From positions 1 through 6,281 of the forward strand of contig JAECRX010000176.1 of NCBI GenBank assembly GCA_016292335.1: a stretch of 6,281 nucleotides of DNA, written 5' to 3'. Source of the DNA: Candidatus Sifarchaeum subterraneum (lineage in GTDB: Archaea; Asgardarchaeota; Sifarchaeia; Sifarchaeales; Sifarchaeaceae). Position 1 is the first letter of the stretch, and each line of letters begins with the position of its first letter. The translations under genes were made by a program, and so were the position numbers. Positions 1 through 6,062 of this stretch are shown piece by piece. Below the pieces are notes generated by a model. The model saw only the letters and a program-made list of their open reading frames with translations. It made no database searches and was not told the origin of the DNA.

Positions 1-57
1 CAACAATTAGTTGACGAATTAGAAACAATAATCAATACGCGCCCTAACAATAGCTAA
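1..57 (+). CDS. C-terminal end of an upstream gene (partial, unknown function)
   Basis: Frame 1 is open from the window edge to a TAA at 55-57 and gives 18 residues ending in INTRPNNS. The other two plus-strand frames hit stops within the first 12 bases. The peptide reads like a normal C-terminus: an amphipathic stretch with Leu, Val, Asp and Glu, then a polar tail. No domain can be recognised from so little sequence. It would converge on the minus-strand tRNA-like fragment that follows. With only 18 codons, chance openness is a real possibility. Confidence 0.3.
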   Translation, partial: QQLVDELETIINTRPNNS

Positions 58-79
58 AGCATTAAAACGACTTCGCATA

Positions 80-135
80 GCTCGTGGGTGGGATTCGAAC
101 CCATGACTACGTGGAGATATCCCCCGAAGTCCCGC
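80..135 (-). tRNA. Truncated or degenerate tRNA 3' half (possible integrase attachment site)
   Basis: Read on the minus strand, the segment contains a T-arm. Stem ATGGG (104-100), loop TTCGAAT (99-93) and stem CCCAC (92-88) give four pairs and one A-C mismatch. A 7-base acceptor-like strand CCACGAG (87-81) and a C at the discriminator position (80) follow. No CCA is encoded. The T-loop carries the invariant TTC and A58-type positions. Upstream on the same strand I find no matching CTCGTGG acceptor strand and no D-arm within 160 bases. The would-be anticodon loop (117-111 region) lacks U33, so no anticodon is assigned. This is what remains when an element integrates at a tRNA 3' end, but an intron-split or decayed tRNA is also possible. 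Confidence 0.45.
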
Positions 136-213
136 ATTTCACACGGTTATTTTCTATTGATATACAGACTATTTAGAGTAAAAGAATTATTTAAGCTTTA
201 CTGAGCGGAGGTT

Positions 214-223
214 CGCGCGCGCG
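214..223. repeat. Alternating (CG)5 tract
   Basis: Ten bases of perfectly alternating CG sit in an otherwise AT-rich leader. The tract is flanked by GGTT on the left and GGTATTAT on the right. A similar 9-base alternating tract lies at 4837-4845, just beyond the last gene of the operon, so the two tracts bracket the three-gene cassette. Alternating CG runs can adopt Z-form DNA and are cut by many restriction enzymes. No function can be read from the sequence. Confidence 0.6.
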
Positions 224-320
224 GTATTATCTAGAATCTATTTTGCCGTTTACCAACCTATATCAACCCATAATAGCAAATCTTTAATATGTCTTATTGT
301 TAAACTCAATCCAGGGGTTG

Positions 321-328
321 TATAATTA
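321..328 (+). promoter_or_regulatory. Possible archaeal TATA box for the operon
   Basis: TATAATTA lies about 20-27 bases before the ATG at 348, preceded by the purine-rich AGGGG at 313-317. No Shine-Dalgarno sequence is present directly before 348. A TATA element at this distance would fit a leaderless archaeal transcript starting at or near the ATG. In this AT-rich stretch such strings are common, so this is a weak assignment. Confidence 0.2.
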
Positions 329-347
329 CTTAAAAATAGACTTCTTG

Positions 348-1759
348 ATGGAAAAAAAGTTGCAGTTCTTGTCGAAACAGAATATATCCCGGAAGAAATT
401 AGGTACTACAAAAACCGATTTTCAGAACTTGGCGCAGAAGTCCATTTTTTATCCCATCTTTGGGGCGAAGAAAAAAGACGATTCATTTGTGATATTGATG
501 ACCCAAATAAGGCAGTTTCATCAATAGAAACTATGATTTGTGAAATGGAAGTTGTTGATACAAATCCTAACGAGTATGATATTGTAATTGCAGCAGCAAA
601 TTATGTTACATGTAGATTGCGGGAAATCCCACCACCTAATAGTCTAGGTAGTCCCAACTTGATGAATACGGCTCCAGCAGTAAAATTCTTTGCTGAAGCT
701 ATGAAGAATCCGAGAATAGTTAAAGGTGCAATGTGTCATGCCTTGTGGATTTTAACACCAGTTCCAGAATTATTGCGGGGACGACGGGTTATCTGTCACA
801 CCGTGGTTTTGCCTGATATTCACAATGCTGGAGCAATTTTCGTTCCTGATCCGAGTCACGTAGTTGTTGATAAGGATCTGATTACCGCCAGATCTGCTGC
901 TGATTTAATAGAATTTGTAAACGCAATAGTTGAGAGAGTTTTGAAATCGGATGTTATTTCGGAAAAACGATTTTCAGAAAATAGAGGGTTCAGAGAAAAG
1001 AAGAAAAAAGTAGAAATCGTTCTTAGCAGTTTTGGTTTCTGGGGAGAAGAACTTATTGCACCTATGGAAGAGTTTGAGAAAGCTGGAATTGAATACTCTT
1101 TCTCCACTCCCTATGGATTCCCACCTAGAATCGTAGGTGTAAGCATGAATCCGGATTTCGTTGATCCTGTACTAAACCAGAAAGTCACTTCAACTGAAAT
1201 GGCTGAAAAAGTTCGCAATCTAGTTTTTTCAGATCGTTTATCCACTTTTCGTTCTGTGAGCGATATTCACGTGGATGATTTTGATGGTCTTCTATTAGTT
1301 GGAGGAAGTGGGCCAATATTGGATATGGCGAATTGTCGACCCCTACACCAGTTAATCTGGCAAAGCTATAACGCTGGTAAAATTATTGCAGCAGAATGCT
1401 ATGCAATAGCTGCATTAGCATTTACAAGAAATATGAATGAACCGCGTAGTCTAAGGTCTATTATCTATGGGAAGAAAGTCACTGGACATCCTCTTTCACA
1501 TGATTATACAACTGCATATGGATACGCGGGAGTCTTGTCAGAAAGCCCATTTATTGGTCCTCCAATACCTTTGGAATTCATCCTTCGAGATGCAGTTGGA
1601 CCTGAGGGTGAATTCATTGGAAATGAAGGACAACCAACTTCTGTAGTTGTTGATTTACCATTTATCACCGCCCGTTCTGTAGCATCATCAAGAGAGTGCG
1701 GTAAAGCCTTGGTGAAGGCTTTAAAAAAATCCAACAAAAAGTATGTTCCCACAAAGTAA
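348..1759 (+). CDS. Tandem DJ-1/PfpI-family protein, 5' end split by an apparent -1 frameshift
   Basis: This is a two-domain DJ-1/PfpI (class I glutamine amidotransferase-like fold) protein, likely cytoplasmic, with no signal peptide. Numbering is from the internal ATG at 533. Domain 1 ends around residue 140 and has the nucleophile elbow GAMCHA, with Cys68-His69. Domain 2 spans about 159-399, with GEEL (Glu172/173), GGSGP (257-261) and the elbow AECYA (Cys289, where the usual His is Tyr290). Starting at 533 would remove the first strands of domain 1. The frame upstream of 533 is open back to 326 and encodes GKKVAVLVETEY and onward, a typical DJ-1 first strand, but it has no start codon. ATG 348 is in the neighbouring frame. 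A -1 slip at 353-359 joins it to the main frame and gives about 470 residues. Family members include deglycases/glyoxalases, chaperones and proteases; the substrate here is unknown. The gene is first in the operon. Confidence 0.8.
353..359 (+). other. A_AAA_AAG slippery heptamer or homopolymer indel at the DJ-1 gene start
   Basis: The seven-base string is in the exact phase for -1 slippage when read from ATG 348 (codons GAA AAA AAG). After the slip, translation continues as GTT GCA GTT, which is the conserved DJ-1 first strand. The same motif directs -1 frameshifting in E. coli dnaX. A missing A in the A7 run, whether a sequencing error or a mutation, would produce an identical picture. I see no strong stimulatory stem directly downstream. 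Confidence 0.5.
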
Positions 1760-1762
1760 GAC

Positions 1763-1767
1763 GGAGG
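1763..1767 (+). promoter_or_regulatory. Shine-Dalgarno site for the epimerase-like gene
   Basis: GGAGG sits 7 bases before ATG 1775, inside the 15-base gap after the DJ-1 stop codon. This fixes the start of the second gene and supports co-translation from one transcript. The first and third operon genes lack an equally clear site. Confidence 0.75.
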
Positions 1768-1774
1768 GCTTAAT

Positions 1775-3274
1775 ATGCCAAATGAAATTATCAATAAAAG
1801 TTCTGAAGAATTAGTTCTGAAAGACCAAAAGTGGATCACTAGCTTTCCCAAAGGAGAAAGATGGCAAAGACACTTAAAAGAAGATTTGCTGCCTTTTTGG
1901 ACCAATAAGGATGCACTAGGAGAGCCAATAGGAAATTTTCCAACTTATAGAGCCGATGATGGAACTGTCGTTAATATTAACAATCTCCCAACTGAATTTC
2001 AAAATGTGATTCCTGGAATAGTTTTTCTTGATAGGGATTATGTTCGGGCCAAATCACGTCAAATTTTCGCTTATGGCGTTGCTTATCACATGACTGGAGA
2101 TGAAAAGTATCTGGTCTATGCAAAGGCGGGTGTTGATTATCTATTTAAGTATGCTCTTGATGATTACGGTGCTTGTTCTTGGTTTAAATTGCCTGATAGA
2201 ACACCTAGTCCAAATCCGATGCAACGTACTAGTCAGGACTTGGCTTATGCAGTCTCGGGAATTGCTTTTTATTACTATCTGACTCGTGATAAAAAAATTG
2301 AGAAGAAAATATTAGAATTAAAAAACTACATCTTCGAAACATATTGGGATGAAGGGATCGACATGTTGAAATGGGTTGTTGAACCCAATCAAGACAAAGA
2401 CAGCCCAGATCAAAAGGAACTTGTGTCACAACTTGATCAGATATATGGTTATCTTCTGTTATTAGCTCCCAGCCTTCCTCTCGATGAACAAAGGAAAGCT
2501 AAGAAAGAACTTCAAAGACTTGCATGGGTCATTATTAAACATTTTTTTGTGAAACGTTATGGTTTATTCTGGGGAAGTGTAACAACTACAGAAAGAAAGC
2601 GGCTTGACACCTCACACACGGATTTTGGGCACTCTGTTAAAACTATGTGGATGATTATGCAAATTGGTAAGCTTACCAATAATTTGGAACTATTCAATTT
2701 TGGAAGGAATGGCGCTGTTGACATAATAAACCTCGCCTTCAACCCAATAAAAAAAATCTGGATGAAGGGTTATAAGAAAAACTCCATTATAAAAAAATGG
2801 ATCATGGATTTTGATAAAGAGTGGTGGGCATTTACTATTCTGGATCAAGTAGCAGCTACCCTCAGTTTGAATGATCCAGATTATGCAGAGATGCTAATTT
2901 ACACATATTCTTTCTGGTTCAAGTATATGGTAGATCAAAAAAACCATGGTGTCTGGCACATGCTTGAAGGTAAGACTAATCTGCCATCGCCTGGATTTCC
3001 TAAACAACATTCTTGGAAAAATGCCTTTCATACTTTTGAGCATGCCTTGATTGGGTATCTATGCAGTCAGGCCATTCACAATCTAGATATTAATTTGTAT
3101 TTTGCATTTGAAAAAGACTTCGATCCCAAAACTCAGGAAAATCGGAAGAGGATTCACCCCTATTTCTACCAAGCTGCCATGAAAGAAATTGATGTAAGTC
3201 GTAAATTTAGGGGGAAGAAGAAATTTCTTAAGAATTTAGTTAAAACACGTGTAGTCTTCTCTGATCTTAGATAA
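1775..3274 (+). CDS. AGE/cellobiose 2-epimerase superfamily-like (alpha/alpha)6-barrel protein
   Basis: This is a 499-residue, largely helical protein, longer than the usual 390-420 residue epimerases, with no signal peptide or membrane span. Landmarks of the N-acylglucosamine 2-epimerase superfamily appear in order. SRQIFAY (94-100) has the conserved Arg95. A helix with YHMTGDEKYL (104-113) follows. FGHSVKTMW (284-292) has His286, KEWW is at 348-351, and KQHSWKNAFH (410-419) has His419. In 2-epimerases the GH motif is followed three residues later by Glu and the WW motif by another Glu. Here these positions are Lys289 and Ile355, so epimerase chemistry is doubtful. It may be a different sugar-active or sugar-binding member of the fold. 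The gene is sandwiched between the DJ-1 and GH13 genes, suggesting a sugar substrate. The C-terminal 30 residues are basic. Start: ATG with GGAGG. Confidence 0.65.
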   Translation: MPNEIINKSSEELVLKDQKWITSFPKGERWQRHLKEDLLPFWTNKDALGEPIGNFPTYRADDGTVVNINNLPTEFQNVIPGIVFLDRDYVRAKSRQIFAYGVAYHMTGDEKYLVYAKAGVDYLFKYALDDYGACSWFKLPDRTPSPNPMQRTSQDLAYAVSGIAFYYYLTRDKKIEKKILELKNYIFETYWDEGIDMLKWVVEPNQDKDSPDQKELVSQLDQIYGYLLLLAPSLPLDEQRKAKKELQRLAWVIIKHFFVKRYGLFWGSVTTTERKRLDTSHTDFGHSVKTMWMIMQIGKLTNNLELFNFGRNGAVDIINLAFNPIKKIWMKGYKKNSIIKKWIMDFDKEWWAFTILDQVAATLSLNDPDYAEMLIYTYSFWFKYMVDQKNHGVWHMLEGKTNLPSPGFPKQHSWKNAFHTFEHALIGYLCSQAIHNLDINLYFAFEKDFDPKTQENRKRIHPYFYQAAMKEIDVSRKFRGKKKFLKNLVKTRVVFSDLR

Positions 3275-3286
3275 GATGGCAAAATC

Positions 3287-4105
3287 ATGATAGATCAAAG
3301 TGATATTATCTATTTTCTTTTGATTGATAGATTTTATGATGGCGATCAACAGAACAACTATGAAGTGGATAAAGCGAATCCTTGGGCTTACCATGGTGGA
3401 GACTTTAAGGGAATTATTGAAAAAATTCCTTATCTAAAGAATCTTGGGATAACTACTATTTGGATATCTCCTGTTTATGTAAACATAGCCCTACCCGCTA
3501 AAAACCGATGGGGATATCATGGTTATTGGACTTTAGATTTCGAAAGAATAGATTATCATTGGTGCACTCCCAAAGTTGGAAAACGTGGGGGTGGAAAGGA
3601 ATTTCTTCGCAACCTAGTTAATGTTCTTCACAAGAATAGAATTAAACTAATACTAGATATTGTGATAAATCACACAGGCTACGAACATCCAGCGGTAAAA
3701 GGGGAAAAAAGCAGAAAAATCAAACCCCACTGGTTTAATCCACCTGGAAGAAGATCGCCTCAAGAACAGTATCTTAGTGGGCTACCGGACCTAGATCATG
3801 ATCAGGTAGAGGTAGCGGATTTCTTTGTAAATAATATCCTTGATTGGATTGAAAAGACTGGGGTAGACGGATTGAGAATTGATGCAGTTAAACATGTTGA
3901 GAGTTCATTCTGGTATCATTTCAAGAATTATGTTCGTGGAAGGCATCCAGATATCTCAGTTATTGCAGAGGTCTTGGATACGAAAGCGAAATATGTATCC
4001 AGTTTTCAGCGATATTTCGCTTTCGATTCACTATTTGACTTTCCATTGCAACAAGCAATTTGGGATGTATTTATTCACGATAAAAGCTTCAATCTCATTG
4101 CCTGA
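3287..4105 (+). CDS. GH13 alpha-amylase-type enzyme, N-terminal part up to the TGA
   Basis: The 272-residue product starts at ATG 3287 with IIYFLLIDRFYDGD, the standard first barrel strand of cytoplasmic GH13 enzymes. Region I is LDIVINH (123-129), region II is GLRIDAVKH (195-203) with nucleophile Asp199, and region III is IAEVLD (226-231) with acid/base Glu228. GLPDLDHD (165-172) matches the region V-type segment seen near domain B of oligosaccharide-acting subfamilies. Alone it lacks the last barrel strands and catalytic Asp305, so the truncated product should be inactive. The other part continues in the same frame after 4105. Confidence 0.75.
   Translation: MIDQSDIIYFLLIDRFYDGDQQNNYEVDKANPWAYHGGDFKGIIEKIPYLKNLGITTIWISPVYVNIALPAKNRWGYHGYWTLDFERIDYHWCTPKVGKRGGGKEFLRNLVNVLHKNRIKLILDIVINHTGYEHPAVKGEKSRKIKPHWFNPPGRRSPQEQYLSGLPDLDHDQVEVADFFVNNILDWIEKTGVDGLRIDAVKHVESSFWYHFKNYVRGRHPDISVIAEVLDTKAKYVSSFQRYFAFDSLFDFPLQQAIWDVFIHDKSFNLIA
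4103..4105 (+). other. In-frame TGA inside the GH13 gene
   Basis: The TGA lies in the context ATT GCC TGA CCA CGA, between the third and fourth GH13 conserved regions, in a loop or helix with no catalytic residue. Selenocysteine is unlikely: GH13 enzymes have no Sec position, and only 55 bases separate the gene end from the convergent gene, with no evident SECIS fold. Confidence 0.7.
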
Positions 4106-4138
4106 CCACGAATCTCAGAGGATGAACCAAAAGGCGTT

Positions 4139-4804
4139 TTGGATAAAGATATTTTTTATTCAAACCACAACAAGCTAATTACCTTAGTTGATAACCACGA
4201 CTTGAGCAAAAGATTTTTCTCTGCAATACTTGAAAGATTCGAAGGCAATAAAGTGGAAGCTTTAAAAGTTTTCAAAATGGCTATGACCTTTCTTTTGACT
4301 ACTCGTGGAATCCCACAGATTTATTATGGAACTGAAATTGCAATGGAGGGTCATAAGGATCCTGACAATCGACGGGATATGCGGTGGGAGGTTTTTGAGG
4401 ATAAATTAGAACCGTCTGTTAAATTTCCTTTGGAAAAAGAAGCTTTTAATCACATAAAAAAGCTAATCTCTATTCGAAGAAAGACACCTGCTTTAAGATA
4501 TGCTTCCTTGATCACGCTTTATTCTGATAATTTTGTATATGCATACCTGCGAGAGTTTAGAGGAATGCATGTTATTGTCATAATCAATAATGGACATAAA
4601 CCAATGCCGTTCCCGTTGACAATTGAGATAAGTGAAAATACAAACGTACCACCAAGGATGAGCAAAAATCTAGAAGGAAAACGTTTTATCGATATTATTA
4701 ATCAGAATAATAATCCCATCGAAGTTATCAATGGTAGAATCAAAGTTCAACTTGAAGGTAAAACAGCAGCCCTCTATATTGATCGAATTGGGATTCAGTT
4801 TTGA
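4139..4804 (+). CDS. GH13 alpha-amylase-type enzyme, C-terminal part after the TGA
   Basis: The first possible restart after the TGA is TTG 4139, which lacks a Shine-Dalgarno and begins inside the barrel, so it is unlikely to be a true gene start. This part carries region IV LVDNHD (300-305 in whole-gene numbering, catalytic Asp305). It also carries the GIPQIYYGTE strand (341-350), the DPDNRRDMRW segment common in CGTase and neopullulanase relatives, and the C-terminal beta domain with FVYAYLREF. The 33 bases between the TGA and TTG also encode plausible sequence (PRISEDEPKGV) in frame. This supports one broken gene rather than two genes. Confidence 0.7.
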   Translation: MDKDIFYSNHNKLITLVDNHDLSKRFFSAILERFEGNKVEALKVFKMAMTFLLTTRGIPQIYYGTEIAMEGHKDPDNRRDMRWEVFEDKLEPSVKFPLEKEAFNHIKKLISIRRKTPALRYASLITLYSDNFVYAYLREFRGMHVIVIINNGHKPMPFPLTIEISENTNVPPRMSKNLEGKRFIDIINQNNNPIEVINGRIKVQLEGKTAALYIDRIGIQF

Positions 4805-4836
4805 TTTGATAAACAGAAAATTTCTCTATCAGTCCT

Positions 4837-4854
4837 GCGCGCGCGTCTTGCGCG
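4837..4854. terminator. GC hairpin between convergent genes, with a second alternating CG tract
   Basis: The alternating tract GCGCGCGCG (4837-4845) is followed by a second CG block. CGCGC (4840-4844), loop GTCTT and GCGCG (4850-4854) can form a perfect 5-bp stem. It lies between the GH13 stop (4804) and the recombinase stop (4860), where termination of both strands would be expected. The nearest T run on the plus strand is at 4865-4869, too far for a classic intrinsic terminator. Archaeal termination depends mainly on T tracts, so this role is tentative. Confidence 0.35.
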
Positions 4855-4859
4855 AGCAT

Positions 4860-6062
4860 TTAGATTTTTGATTTATTCTTCTTCGGCTCTTTTTTTGCTT
4901 TTTCCTGTCGCCGAATCTCTTCGAGGATGGGTTTGTTTTTGTCATACCAACTGACTAATGGTTGAACCTGAAGGCTTAGCTGCCATATCTCATCTGTAGC
5001 CTCTTTCAATTTTTCCTCAAGTTCGTTAACTCTCTTGGTCATTACTCCTGCCACAGTCTTAGTGGAAACGTTTTCTTTTTGCAATTGTTCGATGGTAGTT
5101 TCGAGTTGTGTGAATCGTTCACTGTTTTTTGCCTTAGGTGATTGCAGGATCGTTAGCATTGTTTTGAGTTGAACAAACCTCTCTCGTAGTTGAACAGTTG
5201 TCAGATAAGTGTCATCGCTTTTGGGTATGGCTTTTCCACACATTTTTTTGCCAGCGGTCAGACCTATTCCAGAATCTATGGAAGCACTGAGAAACATCTT
5301 CCTAAAACAGTGAAAGGTTAATCGTTTTTCTCTCGTGTCTATTTCTGCTTTTTCTGCAAGTGTTTTTAGCCAACTATTGATTCGGTCTTCGCTTATAGGT
5401 CCTTTCCCATTGCTTGGAAATAGATACGGGTTTTCTTTTTTCTCTATTGTTTTCAGGTAAACCTTGAGCAAGTTGACAGTTTCAGCACTTAAAAAACCAT
5501 GAGCAACAACATCTTCTTTACCGGTCATAACATCGAATGATATTGGCGGTTCTTGATTCAATTCTGGCAGGTCAGTTTTCTTAATATTTCGGAAATCTGA
5601 AATTCTTAAGGCAAGGTCTGTTGCCACAGCAAGCAAAACACGCTCCCTTAAATCCGCCACTGAAAACATGGAACGAACATGTTCTATCCGTAAAGGGAAG
5701 GATTTGCTCGTTTTGACGGTCTTGCTTACTTTGCTTCCAGTCCTTATTTGAATAGGCATTTCATAATATCTGAAAAGCTGTCTGATGCCAAGTGTCGAAG
5801 TTCTCGCACTATTTATTGCGTATCCTTGCTCTAAAAGATGAGCGTGGAATTGTTCGATTTTTCTTTCGAACCTTTTAGCTCTGTGTTTTGCTTCAATTAT
5901 GTTTTCATCTGGTCTTGGCGTCAAATCATCTTTCCGTATCTGTAGAATTTCTTCAGGGGTCTTGTCGAACCAGTCAGAAAATTTCTTTATTCCGTAACGA
6001 TACTCTTTCCTAGTGTGCTTGTTGCTGATCGAGTCTAAAAACTCTCTTACACTCAACTGCAC
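4860..6062 (-). CDS. Archaeal-type tyrosine recombinase/integrase with coiled-coil tail
   Basis: This site-specific recombinase has 400 residues. An N-terminal SAM-like core-binding domain (about 1-105) is followed by the catalytic domain (about 120-300). Visible catalytic residues are Arg153 (ALRISD), Lys182 (TGKEDV), His251 and Arg254 (HCFRKM) and the nucleophile Tyr286 (DDTYLT). The box-II His/Trp, normally nine residues before Tyr, is Lys277. After the catalytic domain comes a heptad-rich, charged segment (about 308-362) predicted to be coiled coil, then a Lys-rich tail. Such tails are absent from XerC/D-type proteins and occur in some archaeal integrases. The start is GTG 6062, preceded by AGGAG; the frame upstream is closed by TAA. 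It is convergent with the sugar operon. It may mobilise the element bounded by the tRNA-like fragment, but the partner site is not in view. Confidence 0.9.
   Translation of the reverse strand: MQLSVREFLDSISNKHTRKEYRYGIKKFSDWFDKTPEEILQIRKDDLTPRPDENIIEAKHRAKRFERKIEQFHAHLLEQGYAINSARTSTLGIRQLFRYYEMPIQIRTGSKVSKTVKTSKSFPLRIEHVRSMFSVADLRERVLLAVATDLALRISDFRNIKKTDLPELNQEPPISFDVMTGKEDVVAHGFLSAETVNLLKVYLKTIEKKENPYLFPSNGKGPISEDRINSWLKTLAEKAEIDTREKRLTFHCFRKMFLSASIDSGIGLTAGKKMCGKAIPKSDDTYLTTVQLRERFVQLKTMLTILQSPKAKNSERFTQLETTIEQLQKENVSTKTVAGVMTKRVNELEEKLKEATDEIWQLSLQVQPLVSWYDKNKPILEEIRRQEKAKKEPKKNKSKI

Larger units (their letters stand above)
138..347. other. Non-coding leader between the tRNA-like fragment and the operon
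   Basis: I see no convincing reading frame on either strand. The segment is AT-rich apart from a block at 201-224 holding two GCGG copies around an alternating CG tract. It contains the 6-base palindrome TCTAGA (230-235 region) and several TATA-like strings, but no clear stable hairpin or riboswitch-like fold. It probably holds the promoter of the three-gene plus-strand operon. Confidence 0.5.
3287..4804 (+). pseudogene. GH13 alpha-amylase family enzyme interrupted by an in-frame TGA
   Basis: One continuous frame of 506 codons, broken only by TGA at 4103-4105 (codon 273), encodes a complete GH13 glycosidase. It has a TIM barrel at about 5-400 and a beta-sandwich C-terminal domain at about 403-505. 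All four GH13 conserved regions are present, with nucleophile Asp199, acid/base Glu228 and transition-state Asp305. Known GH13 members act on alpha-1,4/1,6 glucans or oligosaccharides. The lack of a signal peptide suggests an intracellular maltodextrin- or glycogen-acting enzyme, but specificity is not assignable. TGA is also the natural stop of this gene, so code reassignment is unlikely. A C-to-T change from CGA is one simple origin. No frame change occurs. It follows the epimerase-like gene by 12 bases, without a clear ribosome site. Sequencing error, recent nonsense mutation and readthrough all remain possible. Confidence 0.75.

Noticed and set aside
138..347. CRISPR array, riboswitch or small RNA gene in the leader
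   Set aside because: No regularly spaced repeats and no recognisable conserved riboswitch core or strong extended hairpin are visible.
297..527. A 76-codon plus-strand frame starting at TTG 297
   Set aside because: From 360 onward it overlaps, out of frame, sequence that encodes a convincing DJ-1 N-terminus. Its own product is Lys/Phe/Gln-rich with no recognisable features. Only its ATG at 348 and the slippery heptamer matter.
1504..1905. A 133-codon minus-strand frame across the junction of the first two operon genes
   Set aside because: It is antisense to two well-supported genes, crosses their boundary and ribosome site, and encodes Ser/Pro-rich low-quality sequence with no family resemblance.
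3215..3235. A-T palindrome around AAGAAATTTCTT inside the epimerase-like gene
   Set aside because: It lies within a coding Lys/Phe-rich tail, and such palindromes are expected by chance in AT-rich sequence.
4103..4105. Selenocysteine or genetic-code reassignment at the GH13 TGA
   Set aside because: GH13 enzymes have no Sec site, I see no SECIS-like fold in the short downstream gap, TGA terminates other frames here, and Trp is normally encoded by TGG throughout.
3879..4178. A 99-codon plus-strand frame across the GH13 TGA in another frame
   Set aside because: The sequence is Ser/Ile/Gln-rich without GH13 motifs, and the correct frame carries catalytic residues on both sides, so this is not a bypass of the TGA.
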